A stretch of DNA of 64,000 nt from Sphingomonas sp. Leaf34. GTDB taxonomy: Bacteria; Pseudomonadota; Alphaproteobacteria; Sphingomonadales; Sphingomonadaceae. Below the pieces are notes generated by a model, which saw nothing but the letters and a program-made list of their open reading frames with translations, was not told where the DNA came from and did not search any database. A program made the translations under genes and the position numbers. Position 1 is the first letter of the stretch. Every line of letters starts with the position of its first letter. Positions 35,413 to 44,915 of this stretch are shown piece by piece. The stretch spans positions 558,236 through 622,235 of the forward strand of contig NZ_LMLC01000003.1 in NCBI RefSeq assembly GCF_001421805.1, read 5' to 3'.

Positions 35413-36786
35413 ATGACCCAATTTCGGCCTTGGCCGCGCAGTCTCGCGGGGCAGATGGCGCTGCTCATCGCGCTTGCGCTGTTCGTGGCGCAGGTGATCA
35501 ACTTCGGTCTCGTCCTGCGCGATCGGGTCGAGTTCCGCCTGACGCAAGCAACGCGACCAGTCGCGTCCCGGATCGCCGATGCGCTCGACCGCGAGGCGCA
35601 TGGCGGTCGCCCCCTTACCGCGGATCGCGGCCGCGTTCGCCGCCTGACTGCCGATCCGATTCCCCGGATCGGCTATGAGCGTCATCCCGAGGTCGCCGCC
35701 GAACTGCGACGCCAGCTCGCCGATCAGGGTGTCACGGTCGGACGGATCGACACCGGCCTTCGCCCGTCGTCCGACGAGGACGACACCCAGACCAGTGATG
35801 ACCGGCGCCGTGCGGCCAATCGGCGCATCGATCGCGATGGCACCGCGCTCTTGATCGCGGTCGAACAGCCCGGTCGCGGCTGGCTGACGATCACCGCGCC
35901 CTGGCCGCAGCCCGGCCCGCGCCTGCTGATCGCGTTGCTCAGCCAGACCGCGATCCTCTACATCATCGTGCTGCTGCCCGTCCTGTGGATCGTCCGTCGG
36001 CTGTCGCGTCCGCTCCGCGACCTGCGCGCTGCGGCGGAACGGTTTCGGCCCGGCGAGCCTGGCACGCCGATGCCGATCGAAGGGCCCGACGACGTGGCCG
36101 CGCTGATCACCGCGTTCAACGCGCTGCGACTGCGCGTGACGGCGATGCTGGACGAAAAGGACCGGATGCTCGGCGCGATCGGCCATGACCTGCGCACGCC
36201 GCTCGCCGCGCTGCGGGTGCGAATCGAGTCGGTCGATGACGATATCGATCGCGCGAAGATGATCGACACCGTCGCCGAGATGAACCGCACGCTCGACGAC
36301 ATCCTGTCGCTGGCGCGGTTGGGGCGGCCGAGCGAGCTGCCGACCGATGTGGACCTCGCGGCACTGGTCGATGCCGTCGTCGAGGACTTTCGCGACATCG
36401 GCAGCGATGTGAGCTTCGTCGAAGCGGATCGCCTGCGGATGCGGTTGCGCCCATCGCTGATGCGTCGCGCGGTGCGCAACCTCATCGAGAATGCGGTGAA
36501 ATACGGCGTGTCTGCGGAAGTACGGGTCGAGGCGGGCGCCAAGACGGTCGCGATCGTCGTGGCGGATCATGGCCCCGGCATCCCCGAGGACCGGATGGGC
36601 GACGTGTTTGACGCGTTCACGCGACTGGAGAGTTCGCGCAACCGCGAGACCGGCGGGATCGGGCTGGGCCTGGCCTTGGCGCAGGCGATCGTGCGCGAGG
36701 CCGGCGGCGAGATCCGGCTGGTCAACCGCACGCCGTCCGATCAGACTGGCGGCGGGCTCGACGCGATCATCGAACTGCCGCGCTAA
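35413..36786 (+). CDS. Sensor histidine kinase (EnvZ-like)
   Basis: 457 residues. Helix one at about 13-33, a periplasmic sensor of about 120 residues, helix two at about 172-194, a HAMP linker, then the HisKA H-box GHDLRTPLAALR with H258, and HATPase motifs NLIENAVKYG (N), DHGPGIPEDRMGDVF (G1) and TGGIGLGLALAQAIV (G2). Phosphorylates the response regulator encoded just upstream. Signal unknown. Confidence 0.94.
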   Translation: MTQFRPWPRSLAGQMALLIALALFVAQVINFGLVLRDRVEFRLTQATRPVASRIADALDREAHGGRPLTADRGRVRRLTADPIPRIGYERHPEVAAELRRQLADQGVTVGRIDTGLRPSSDEDDTQTSDDRRRAANRRIDRDGTALLIAVEQPGRGWLTITAPWPQPGPRLLIALLSQTAILYIIVLLPVLWIVRRLSRPLRDLRAAAERFRPGEPGTPMPIEGPDDVAALITAFNALRLRVTAMLDEKDRMLGAIGHDLRTPLAALRVRIESVDDDIDRAKMIDTVAEMNRTLDDILSLARLGRPSELPTDVDLAALVDAVVEDFRDIGSDVSFVEADRLRMRLRPSLMRRAVRNLIENAVKYGVSAEVRVEAGAKTVAIVVADHGPGIPEDRMGDVFDAFTRLESSRNRETGGIGLGLALAQAIVREAGGEIRLVNRTPSDQTGGGLDAIIELPR

Positions 36787-36788
36787 GC

Positions 36789-36823
36789 CCGTCATCCTGG
36801 GTCGAGCCCAGGATGACGGCGAT
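36789..36823. repeat. Palindrome CCCGTCATCCTGGGTCG...
   Basis: A compact perfect dyad, CGTCATCCTGGG/CCCAGGATGACG around TCGAG, between convergent genes; it could act as a bidirectional terminator. Confidence 0.75.
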
Positions 36824-36833
36824 AGCCCCGACC

Positions 36834-38132
36834 TTAGTCCTCGACGATCCGGCTATGCGTCCGCGTATCCTTCATCCGCAGATACACGATCAGCGACACC
36901 CCGATCATCGCGGTGACGTACCAGTAAAATCCGCGCTCCATGCCCTCGTTCTTGAGCCATAGCGCGACATATTCCGCGGTCCCGCCGAACATCGTGTTGG
37001 CCAAGGCATAGGGCAACGCCACGCCCAGCGCGCGGACGTGCGCGGGGAACAGCTCCGCCTTCACGACCGCGTTGATCGCGGTGTAGCCGGTGACGATGAA
37101 CAGCGATCCGACCACGAGGCCGAACGCCAGATAAGGGTCGGTCGCGGTCTCCAGTACGGTGAAGATCGGCACGGTGAACAGCACACCGGCGATCCCGAAC
37201 CCGACCATCAGCGGCTTGCGCCCGATCCGGTCGGACAGCGCACCCGCGGCCGGCTGGAATGCCGCGTACAGCGCCAGCGCCGCAGTCATGATCAGCGTGG
37301 CGGATTCGCGGCTGAACCCGCTCGTGTTGACCAGGAACTTCTGCATGTACGTGGTGTACGCATAGAAGGCGAGCGTACCGCCCGCGGTGAGCAACAGCAC
37401 GGTGAACGCCTCGCGCGGGTATTTGCTGAACAGCAGCCACCCGCTCGATTTTGGCGTGCCGTCAGCCTTGGCGTTCTGATAGCTCTCGGTCTCGAGCAGC
37501 CCGCGACGGATGCGGAACACGACCAGCGCGAGCACGCCGCCGATCGCGAACGGAATGCGCCAGCCCCACGCGTCGAGCTGATCGACGCTGAGCGTCGATT
37601 GCAGCAGCAACAGCACGCCGAGCGCGAGCAACTGTCCCGCGATCAGCGTCACATACTGGAAGCTGGAGAAGAAGCCGCGCCGCGACTTGCCCGCCATCTC
37701 GGACAGATACACCGCGCTCGCGCCATATTCGCCGCCGACGCTGAGGCCCTGCATCAGCCGCGCCAGGATCAGCAACGCGGGCGCAACCCAGCCGATCGTC
37801 GCAAAGCCCGGCGTGATCGCGATCAGGAACGAGCCCGCGCACATCAGCGTCACCGACAGCGTCAGGCCCGATTTGCGCCCGTGGCGGTCGGCATAGATGC
37901 CCATCACCCACGCACCGATCGGCCGCATCAGGAAGCCGACCGCGAACACCGCCGCGACGCTCATCAACTGGGCGGTCGAGTTACCCTTGGGGAAGAACAC
38001 GGGCGCGAAATACAGCCCGAACGCAGAGTAGACGTACCAATCGAACCATTCGACCAGGTTGCCCGCCGACCCGCCCAGGATCGATTTCAGGCGATGGTTC
38101 TTTTCGGGCTCCAGTGTCGTGCCGGTCATCAT
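36834..38132 (-). CDS. MFS transporter, metabolite:H+ symporter (MHS) family
   Basis: 432 residues, 12 membrane helices. The MHS opening SAGNLVEWFDWYVYSAF, FLMRPIGAWVMGIYADRHGR, GLSVGGEYGASAVYLSEMA and DRIGRKPLMVG are typical of KgtP/ProP-like carriers of dicarboxylates and related compounds. Its start overlaps the peptidase stop by 4 bp (ATGA), so it follows the M3 peptidase in one operon. Confidence 0.88.
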   Translation of the reverse strand: MMTGTTLEPEKNHRLKSILGGSAGNLVEWFDWYVYSAFGLYFAPVFFPKGNSTAQLMSVAAVFAVGFLMRPIGAWVMGIYADRHGRKSGLTLSVTLMCAGSFLIAITPGFATIGWVAPALLILARLMQGLSVGGEYGASAVYLSEMAGKSRRGFFSSFQYVTLIAGQLLALGVLLLLQSTLSVDQLDAWGWRIPFAIGGVLALVVFRIRRGLLETESYQNAKADGTPKSSGWLLFSKYPREAFTVLLLTAGGTLAFYAYTTYMQKFLVNTSGFSRESATLIMTAALALYAAFQPAAGALSDRIGRKPLMVGFGIAGVLFTVPIFTVLETATDPYLAFGLVVGSLFIVTGYTAINAVVKAELFPAHVRALGVALPYALANTMFGGTAEYVALWLKNEGMERGFYWYVTAMIGVSLIVYLRMKDTRTHSRIVED

Positions 38133-40249
38133 TTGCCCCCCTGCGTCGCGAAGCCGCGCTTCTTCAGCAGCGCGTTCACGTCGGGATCGCGCCCGCGAAA
38201 CGCGCGATACGCCTCGGCGCGATCGGTCTCGTTACCCGTCGACAGCAGGATCCTCGCAAAACGATCCGCGGTCGCCTTGTCCCACGGGCTGCCCGCCTCC
38301 TCGAACGCCGCGAAGGTGTCGGCGTCCATCGTCTCGGACCAGAGGTAGCTGTAATAGCCCGCCGAATAGCTGTCCGACGAAAATAGATGCTGGAACTGCG
38401 GTACGCGGTGACGCATCACCAGCTGCTTCGGCATGCCGATCTCCGCGAGCGTCGCGGCCTCGAACTTGTCCGGATCTATGACGCCGTCTGGGACGGTATG
38501 GATCTTCATGTCGACGATCGCCGACGACAGATATTCCGCAGTCGCAAACCCCTGGTTGAAGGTGCGCGACTTCTCGATCTTGTCGAGCAGGTCCTGCGGC
38601 ATTGCCGCCTTGGTCTGGTAATGCCGCGCATATTTGTCGAGCACGTCGCGGGTCAGCAGCCAATGCTCGTTCACTTGGCTCGGATATTCTACGAAATCGC
38701 GCGGCGTGCCGGCGAGCCCAGGATATTCGACATTCTGCAGCATCGCGTGGATCGCGTGGCCGAATTCGTGGAACAGCGTCTGCGCATCATCGAGGCTGAT
38801 CAGGATCGGCTCGCCCGGCGCGCCCTTGGCGAAGTTGTTGTTATTCGACGACAGCACGAGCTGCGCCGGGGCGAGGCCGCGCTGGCCGCGATAGGTGTTC
38901 GCCCACGCGCCCGACCGCTTGCCGGTCCGCGCGAAATCATCGCGGTAGAACAGCCCGACGTCTTTGCCGGCCTTGTCGGTGACGCTCCACACGCGCATGT
39001 TCGGCTCGAACACGGGAACGGTCCCGGTGATCTCCTTGAAATTCAGCCCGTACAGCCGGTTGGCGGCGTAGAGCGCCCCCTGGATGATGCTGCCGAGCTC
39101 GAAATACGGCTTCAGTTGCGCCTGATCGAGATCGTACCGGCTTTTACGTACCTTCTCCTGGTAGAAGCGGTAATCCCACGGCTCGATCGTCAGCGAGGTG
39201 CCGGCGACCTTCTGCATGTCGGCAACTTCCTCGGCGACACGGCCCTTGGCGGCGGGCCAGACGCGCATCATCAGGTCCATCGCCGCGGCGGGCGTCTTGG
39301 CCATCGTGTCCTGCATCCGCCAGTCGGCATGCGTCTTGAACCCGAGCAGGTGCGCGCGGTCGGCACGCAGCTTGACGATCTGTGCGATCGTCGCGTTCGT
39401 GTCGTTGGCATCGCCGTTGTCGCCGCGGTTGACGAACGCGCGCCATACCTTCTCACGCAGCGCACGGTCGGTCGCATAGGTCAGCACCGGATCGACCGCC
39501 GAGCGCGTGTTGACGATCGCGTAGCCCGGCAGCTTCCGCTCGGCAGCGGCGGCCTTGGCGACCGCCTTCACGCTGTCGGGAAGCCCGGCGAGCTGTGCCT
39601 CATCGGTGACCGAGATCGCCTTGCTCTCGTCTGCGAGCAGCTTCTCGCCAAAGGTCGAGAATGCGGTCGCAAGCTGCTGGTTATACTGCGACAGCTGCGC
39701 CTTTTGCGCATCGTTCAGCTTGGCGCCCTGGCGGACGCTGCTGTCGTAAATCCGTGTGATCAGCCGGACCTGCTTCGCGGTCAGCCCACTCGAATTGCGC
39801 GTGTCGTAGATCGCCTGGATGCGCGCGAACAGCGGCTTGTCGAAGGTGATCGCGTCCGACGCGGCAGAGAATTTGGGCGACCATTCGCGGTCGAGCTTCT
39901 GATAGGCGGGCGTGTTCATGTTGCCGGTCATCACGCCGAACAGCGTCATCACCCGACCATAGCGCTTGCCCGCCAGCTGCATCGGCACAATCGTGTTGGC
40001 GAAGGTCGGCTTGGCGGGATTGTCGGCGATCTTGCGGTAGTCCGCGGCGCGTTCGGCGAGCGTCGTCTCGAACGCCTGGGGGAACACATCGGGGCGAACC
40101 TTGTCCCAGGGGGGCACCCCGCCCATCGGGCCGGTCCAATCGGCGAGCAAGGGATTGGCGGCGGGGGTAGTGGCCGGCGCGGTCTGCGCGACGACGGAGG
40201 TAGACGCCATCAGCGCGACGGCGCTCGCGGCGAGGTATAGAAACTGCAC
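38129..40249 (-). CDS. dcp: Exported M3 metallopeptidase (peptidyl-dipeptidase Dcp-like)
   Basis: 706 residues. A signal peptide (MQFLYLAASAVALMASTSVV, cut near AQTAPA) and an M3 peptidase with the zinc motif HEFGH at 494-498 and the downstream Glu in a TPRDFVEYPSQVNEHWL block. Substrate-loop sequences YSAGYYSYLWSETMDADTF near the C-terminus are typical of Dcp. Removes C-terminal dipeptides in the periplasm; the co-transcribed MHS carrier may import products. Confidence 0.9.
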   Translation of the reverse strand: MQFLYLAASAVALMASTSVVAQTAPATTPAANPLLADWTGPMGGVPPWDKVRPDVFPQAFETTLAERAADYRKIADNPAKPTFANTIVPMQLAGKRYGRVMTLFGVMTGNMNTPAYQKLDREWSPKFSAASDAITFDKPLFARIQAIYDTRNSSGLTAKQVRLITRIYDSSVRQGAKLNDAQKAQLSQYNQQLATAFSTFGEKLLADESKAISVTDEAQLAGLPDSVKAVAKAAAAERKLPGYAIVNTRSAVDPVLTYATDRALREKVWRAFVNRGDNGDANDTNATIAQIVKLRADRAHLLGFKTHADWRMQDTMAKTPAAAMDLMMRVWPAAKGRVAEEVADMQKVAGTSLTIEPWDYRFYQEKVRKSRYDLDQAQLKPYFELGSIIQGALYAANRLYGLNFKEITGTVPVFEPNMRVWSVTDKAGKDVGLFYRDDFARTGKRSGAWANTYRGQRGLAPAQLVLSSNNNNFAKGAPGEPILISLDDAQTLFHEFGHAIHAMLQNVEYPGLAGTPRDFVEYPSQVNEHWLLTRDVLDKYARHYQTKAAMPQDLLDKIEKSRTFNQGFATAEYLSSAIVDMKIHTVPDGVIDPDKFEAATLAEIGMPKQLVMRHRVPQFQHLFSSDSYSAGYYSYLWSETMDADTFAAFEEAGSPWDKATADRFARILLSTGNETDRAEAYRAFRGRDPDVNALLKKRGFATQGGK

Positions 40250-40343
40250 ATGGATCTCCCGGTCAATGTACCGGGTAGCATAGTGATAAAGTCACACAGA
40301 GGAAGGCGTGCACCGTGTTTGGCCGATGACGCATGCCCGCCGC

Positions 40344-40526
40344 TCAATCCAGTGGTGGCTCCTCGATCGTTTGACCGGCAGCGCGCTCCGCCGCTGCGAT
40401 CAACCGACGGCCGGTTTCAGCCGCGGCCTCAGGTGTCATGGTGATCGCGACCCCATCGGGTCCGTCGAGCGTCACGATTCCGCCCTCCGCCGAGGCAACA
40501 CCAGGGAGGATTTGGGGCTTCAACAT
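40344..40526 (-). CDS. Small conserved hypothetical protein (60 aa)
   Basis: From ATG 40526 with GGAG eight bases upstream: a short acidic protein with EGGIVTLDGPDGVAITMTP then AAAETGRRLIAAAERAAG. It lies 53 bp after the Crp/Fnr gene in the same direction. A longer start at 40565 is possible. Function unknown. Confidence 0.65.
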   Translation of the reverse strand: MLKPQILPGVASAEGGIVTLDGPDGVAITMTPEAAAETGRRLIAAAERAAGQTIEEPPLD

Positions 40527-40579
40527 GATCGGCTCTCCAGGCTTCGGTGCCATTGGCGATCGCATGCTGCGGGTCGCAG

Positions 40580-41296
40580 TCAGTCGCTTTTGGACCCGTA
40601 GAGGTATTGCGGTTCGAATTCAGCAACGGCTTCGAGCGCTTTACGATCCAGGATCCGCGCCTCACCTGCCTTGAACGTCAGCAAATTTTTCTCGCGGAGC
40701 GACCGAAGCACGCGATTGACGTGCACCCCGGTCAGCCCACTCGCTTCCGCCAGGTCGGGCTGCGTCATCGGCAGTATGAAACGGCCATCTGCAGCCATCC
40801 CGACCATCTCAAGTTTGACGTTGAGTTCGCAGAACAGATGCGCGATCCGCCCCTCGGCACCAAGGCGACCAAGCCGGAAAATCCATTCCCGGTGCATCGC
40901 CGCGTCGAGAAGGGTACTGAACCAGAGTTTTTGCGTGAGGTGCGGATAGCGTTCGGTGATGCCCTGCAGCGTCCGGTGATCGTAACACGCGATCTTCACC
41001 GGTCCGAGCGTCGCGATGTCGTGATCGAGCCGTTTCATCGGAAAGGCATGGAGATCGACAAAGTCGCCCGGCACATGCACCGCGACCAGCTGACGCTGCC
41101 CCTCGCGGTCGTCCATATACCGGCAGACGAACCCGTCGATCAGAAGCGTGCTTGTGTCGATGAGGTCACCCGCGCGGACCAGTTGTTTGCGCGCGGCGAC
41201 GTGCAGGACCGAACCGATACCGTCTTCCAGCACCTGCTTTTCTTCGTTGCTCAACTCATGGCGACCGCGCCCCATGAGAAACTTTTCCGAGATCAT
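40580..41296 (-). CDS. Crp/Fnr family transcriptional regulator
   Basis: 238 residues. N-terminal cyclic-nucleotide-binding-like beta barrel (RAGDLIDTSTLLIDGFVCRY, VAVHVPGDFVDLHAF), dimer helix and a winged helix with recognition segment LAEASGLTGVHVNRVLRSLR. No cysteine cluster of the FNR type is seen, so oxygen sensing by an iron-sulfur centre is unlikely. A TGAT-N4-ATCA box lies 66 bp upstream of the start, suggesting autoregulation. Confidence 0.92.
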   Translation of the reverse strand: MISEKFLMGRGRHELSNEEKQVLEDGIGSVLHVAARKQLVRAGDLIDTSTLLIDGFVCRYMDDREGQRQLVAVHVPGDFVDLHAFPMKRLDHDIATLGPVKIACYDHRTLQGITERYPHLTQKLWFSTLLDAAMHREWIFRLGRLGAEGRIAHLFCELNVKLEMVGMAADGRFILPMTQPDLAEASGLTGVHVNRVLRSLREKNLLTFKAGEARILDRKALEAVAEFEPQYLYGSKSD

Positions 41297-41361
41297 CCAC
41301 GCCCCCTCTTCGTTCGACCTCGTAACGCGGTCGAACCTAGAAGAACAGACCGGGACTCGTA

Positions 41362-41375
41362 CTGATCCATATCAG
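41362..41375. promoter_or_regulatory. FNR/FixK-like box CTGATCCATATCAG
   Basis: A perfect 5-bp inverted repeat with four central bases, matching the TTGAT-N4-ATCAA type at eight of ten arm positions. It lies between the Crp/Fnr gene and the FKBP gene, upstream of the former. Confidence 0.6.
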
Positions 41376-41425
41376 CGCAGCCGAACATCCCCATCAAAGA
41401 CGTGCTTTGGTAACCGTCGCAAGAA

Positions 41426-42001
41426 TCAGGGGCGAACAGGCATAGCGCTCGGCGCACCGGGTGCACCCGGCATGCCGCGCTGCTGCATCTGCGCCTGTGC
41501 CTGCATCTGCTGAACAACGCTCTGTGGCAGGAAATCAAGCAGCTCGACGTCGAACACGAGGGTCGAGTTCGCCGGGATCGGCCCCGTGGCCTTATCGCCA
41601 TACCCAAGCGACGGCTTCAACCAGAACCGATACTTGGCCCCCTTAGGCATCAACTTGAGCGCCTCGGAGAAGCCAGGAACCACGCCGGTGACGGGCATCG
41701 GCGTCGGCTGTTGCGACTTGTCGAAGGTCGTACCGTTGAGCAGCTTGCCCTCGTAATTGACGAGAGCCACGTCCGCGTCGGTAGGCTTTGCCGCGCCGGG
41801 CTTACCGGGCGAGATGACCTTGTATTGCAGCCCCGATGCGGTGACGGCAACGCCGCGTGCCCGTGCGTTGCGCGCTAACGGGTCATCGCCCTGTCGCGCG
41901 AGCGCAACCGCGGCAACCAGCGCCAGCGCGATGCCGACCCACAAATAGACGAGATAGCTGCGCTTGGTGGGCTGCAGCGGCACGGCGGTGACGGTCGACA
42001 T
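41426..42001 (-). CDS. FKBP-type peptidyl-prolyl isomerase, membrane anchored
   Basis: 191 residues. An N-terminal membrane anchor (YLVYLWVGIALALVAAVALA) and one FKBP domain (ADVALVNYEGKLLNGTTFDK, VVPGFSEALKLMPKGAKYRF, IPANSTLVFDVELLDF), then a Gln/Met/Pro-rich tail. It should act in the periplasm. Located downstream of rpsU in the same direction, with about 150 bp of hairpin-rich spacer. Confidence 0.9.
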   Translation of the reverse strand: MSTVTAVPLQPTKRSYLVYLWVGIALALVAAVALARQGDDPLARNARARGVAVTASGLQYKVISPGKPGAAKPTDADVALVNYEGKLLNGTTFDKSQQPTPMPVTGVVPGFSEALKLMPKGAKYRFWLKPSLGYGDKATGPIPANSTLVFDVELLDFLPQSVVQQMQAQAQMQQRGMPGAPGAPSAMPVRP

Positions 42002-42150
42002 CGGATCAAGCCCCGGTCATCTGGTCACGCCGGAGCGCCGCGCGTGCCGTTGTTAAAATCTTGTGACTGAATCACGACGGGGCTGCCGATTAGCGACAAC
42101 CCCGTAGATCGGATCCCGAAGCTCGATCACGAGCACGGGATCAATGCGTA

Positions 42151-42357
42151 TTACCGCGCGCCGTCGCGCTCAGCGCGCTTGCGGTCGAGCTTACGCGAGC
42201 GACGGATCGCTGCTGCACGCTCGCGCGCACGCTTCTCGGACGGCTTCTCGTAGTGGCGGCGCAACTTCATCTCGCGATACACGCCTTCGCGCTGCAGCTT
42301 CTTCTTGAGCGCGCGAAGGGCCTGGTCGACGTTGTTGTCGCGTACGATGATCTGCAT
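42151..42357 (-). CDS. rpsU: 30S ribosomal protein S21 (bS21)
   Basis: 68 residues from ATG 42357: [20 protein letters not shown], the basic [18 protein letters not shown] core and an Arg/Lys-rich tail. The frame is open further upstream but S21 similarity begins here. Divergent from cysS. Confidence 0.96.
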   Translation of the reverse strand: MQIIVRDNNVDQALRALKKKLQREGVYREMKLRRHYEKPSEKRARERAAAIRRSRKLDRKRAERDGAR

Positions 42358-42541
42358 AAACCCGTTTAGCTCCGGTCGAATAGATTTAGCCGTCGCGAAT
42401 AGGTCCGCGCCGCATGAACCCGGGGCCCTATCAGCGTGCGTCCCGGGTTTCAAGCCAAACCCGCCGAGTCGCATGGATAAGCTGCACAAACGATACGCTG
42501 CGCGATTTGCGAGACCCGGACCGGACCGCTAGGAGCAGCGA

Positions 42542-43969
42542 ATGACCCGCACCCCCCTTACGCTTTACAACAGTCTCTCGCGCGAACTCGAGACGTTCCG
42601 GCCGATCGATCCGGCCGATGTCGGCATCTATTCGTGCGGCCCGACGGTCTACAACTATGCGCATATCGGCAATCTTCGGGCCTATGTGTTCACCGACACG
42701 CTCAGCCGTGTCCTGACGTGGAAGGGGTATCATCTCACCCACATCATCAACATCACCGATGTCGGGCATTTGACGTCGGACGCGGACATCGGCGACGACA
42801 AGATGGAGGCGGCGGCGCGCGCGAGCGGGCAGGATATCTGGGCGATCGCGAAACACTATACGGACGCGTTCAAGCAAAACCTCGTCGACCTGCACATTCG
42901 CGCCCCGACCCGGTTTCCGCTGGCCACCGATCACATCCCCGAGATGATCGCGTTTGCCGAGGCGATCACCGAGCGGCATTGCTATGTCCTGCCCGACGGT
43001 CTGTATTTCGATACGACGACGGTGCCCGACTATGGCCGCCTCGCGCGATCGCAGGACGATACGGGCGAGAGCCGGATCGATCCGGTCGAGGGCAAGCGCC
43101 ACCCGCAGGACTTTGCGATCTGGCGGACGTCGGCGCCGGGCGAGAACCGGCAGATGGAATGGGATTCGCCCTGGGGTCGCGGTGCGCCCGGCTGGCATCT
43201 CGAATGCTCGGTGATGAGCAAGAAGTATCTCGGCGCGACATTCGACATCCACACCGGCGGGATCGATCACCGCGAGATCCACCATCCCAACGAGATCGCG
43301 CAGAACCAGGCGCATTGCGACTGCGGCGACACCGGCGCGACGCTGTGGATGCACAACAACTTCCTGGTCGAACGCTCGGGCAAGATGTCCAAGTCTGGCG
43401 GCGCATTCACCACGCTGAAGACGCTGGTCGACCGGGGCTTCCACCCGCTCGCCTACCGGCTGATGTGCCTCCAGGCGCACTATCGCAGCGAACTGGAATT
43501 CTCGTGGGAGAATTTGGCTGCCGCGCAAACCCGCCTGAAGCGGCTGGCGATCACAGTCGATGCGTTGCGCGGCCGGCCTGCGGGCGGCCCGTCGGGTAAC
43601 GCGTTTGCCTATCGCGACCGGCTCGACGCCGCGGTATCGGACGATCTGTCGACGCCCCGCGCGCTGCCAATCCTCGACGAGATGCTTGGCGACAAGCGCG
43701 TCGCGCCGGCAGACCGGCTGGCGGCGCTGGTCGATTTCGACGCGGTGTTGGGGCTCGATCTCGCGTCGATCCGCCGCGAAGACCTCCGCGTCCGCCCGGT
43801 ATCGGCGACGCTCGACGAGGCGACGATCGCGGACCGCCTCGACGAGCGGAGGGCAGCGCGTGCGGCGAAGGACTTCCCGCGCTCCGACGCGATCCGCGAC
43901 GAACTGGCGGCGGCGGGCGTCGAGGTCATGGACGGCGATCCGCTCGGCTGGGACTGGAAACTGGGCTGA
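42542..43969 (+). CDS. cysS: Cysteinyl-tRNA synthetase
   Basis: 475 residues, class I synthetase. The HIGH equivalent HIGN at 41-44 (GPTVYNYAHIGNLR), zinc-binding Cys/His residues including the one in GPTVYNYAHIGN's neighbourhood (SCGPTV) and HLECSVMSKKYL, GGIDHREIHHPNEIAQ, and the KMSKS loop at 281-285. AGGAG precedes ATG 42542. Converges on the DUF979 gene with a 4-bp gap. Confidence 0.97.
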   Translation: MTRTPLTLYNSLSRELETFRPIDPADVGIYSCGPTVYNYAHIGNLRAYVFTDTLSRVLTWKGYHLTHIINITDVGHLTSDADIGDDKMEAAARASGQDIWAIAKHYTDAFKQNLVDLHIRAPTRFPLATDHIPEMIAFAEAITERHCYVLPDGLYFDTTTVPDYGRLARSQDDTGESRIDPVEGKRHPQDFAIWRTSAPGENRQMEWDSPWGRGAPGWHLECSVMSKKYLGATFDIHTGGIDHREIHHPNEIAQNQAHCDCGDTGATLWMHNNFLVERSGKMSKSGGAFTTLKTLVDRGFHPLAYRLMCLQAHYRSELEFSWENLAAAQTRLKRLAITVDALRGRPAGGPSGNAFAYRDRLDAAVSDDLSTPRALPILDEMLGDKRVAPADRLAALVDFDAVLGLDLASIRREDLRVRPVSATLDEATIADRLDERRAARAAKDFPRSDAIRDELAAAGVEVMDGDPLGWDWKLG

Positions 43970-43973
43970 CGCC

Positions 43974-44915
43974 TCAGCGAAAGCCCAGCCAGTAGAGCAG
44001 GCCGATATTGACCGCGAGCAACGGCAGCGCCGTCGGCACCTGCGCGCGGATGACGGCGTTCTTGTTCTTGAGGTCTAGCAGCGCGGCGGGGACGAGATTG
44101 AAGTTCGCCGCCATCGGCGTCATCAGCGTGCCGCAGAACCCGCTGAGCATGCCGATCGCCGCAACGACGGCGGGGTCGCCGCCATAGTGCCGGACAAGCA
44201 GCGGGATCCCGATCGCCGCCGCCATCACCGGGAACGCCGCGAACGCGTTGCCCATGATCATCGTGAACAACGCCATGCCCAGCGTATAGGCGAGGACCGC
44301 GCCGATCAGGCTGTTATCGGGGATCGCATGGCCCGCCAGCCCGCCGACGACGTCCCCGACGCCCGCCAGCGCGAAGACCGCGCCGAGGCTTGCCAGCATC
44401 TGCGGGAGGACGGCCGCCCAACCGATCGCATCCATCACCCGCAGACCTTCCGCCAGTGGCGTGGCGAGCCGCGGGCGGAACCAGGCCAGCATTGCGATCA
44501 GCGCGATCAGGACGCCGCAGGTCAGCGCGACGAGCGTCGCCTGCTTCGGATCGACGAGGCTCGGCACCGCGCGGAACAGCACCGTGCCGCCCAGCGCCGC
44601 GGCCGGGATGATCAGCGCGGGGAGGAATATCCGGTTGCCGAGCCGTGCGGCGTCGTCCCGTCTCGCGTCGAGCGAGGTGGTCGCCCGCCCGCCCCGCCCC
44701 ATCGCGCCCGAGCCTGCGATCGCGACGAGCGCCAGGACGAGGACGCCATTGCCGACGTCGCCCAGCCGCCCGCCGAGCAGGAAGCTGATCGCCAGCACCG
44801 CATAGAACGCCGCATTGCCAAGACGTTTGGGATTGGTGCGATCGGTCGCGCTCAGCACCGCGAACGCCGCGAACATCAGCCCTGCAACCGTGTAGATGAA
44901 GCCGGTGCCTATCAC
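43974..44915 (-). CDS. DUF979 membrane protein, probable 5-oxoproline transporter subunit
   Basis: 313 residues from GTG 44915, eight to ten hydrophobic helices. Conserved blocks: GTGFIYTVAGLMFAAFAVLS, LASLGAVFALAGVGDVVGG, FTMIMGNAFAAFPVMAAAIG and MLSGFCGTLMTPMAANFN. The DUF969/DUF979 pair has been associated with uptake of 5-oxoproline in other bacteria. Its start overlaps the DUF969 stop (GTGA), so both are made together. Confidence 0.87.
   Translation of the reverse strand: MIGTGFIYTVAGLMFAAFAVLSATDRTNPKRLGNAAFYAVLAISFLLGGRLGDVGNGVLVLALVAIAGSGAMGRGGRATTSLDARRDDAARLGNRIFLPALIIPAAALGGTVLFRAVPSLVDPKQATLVALTCGVLIALIAMLAWFRPRLATPLAEGLRVMDAIGWAAVLPQMLASLGAVFALAGVGDVVGGLAGHAIPDNSLIGAVLAYTLGMALFTMIMGNAFAAFPVMAAAIGIPLLVRHYGGDPAVVAAIGMLSGFCGTLMTPMAANFNLVPAALLDLKNKNAVIRAQVPTALPLLAVNIGLLYWLGFR

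Noticed and set aside
38387..40240. 617-codon plus-strand open frame opposite the M3 peptidase
   Set aside because: Antisense of a clear metallopeptidase with an intact HEFGH motif on the other strand.
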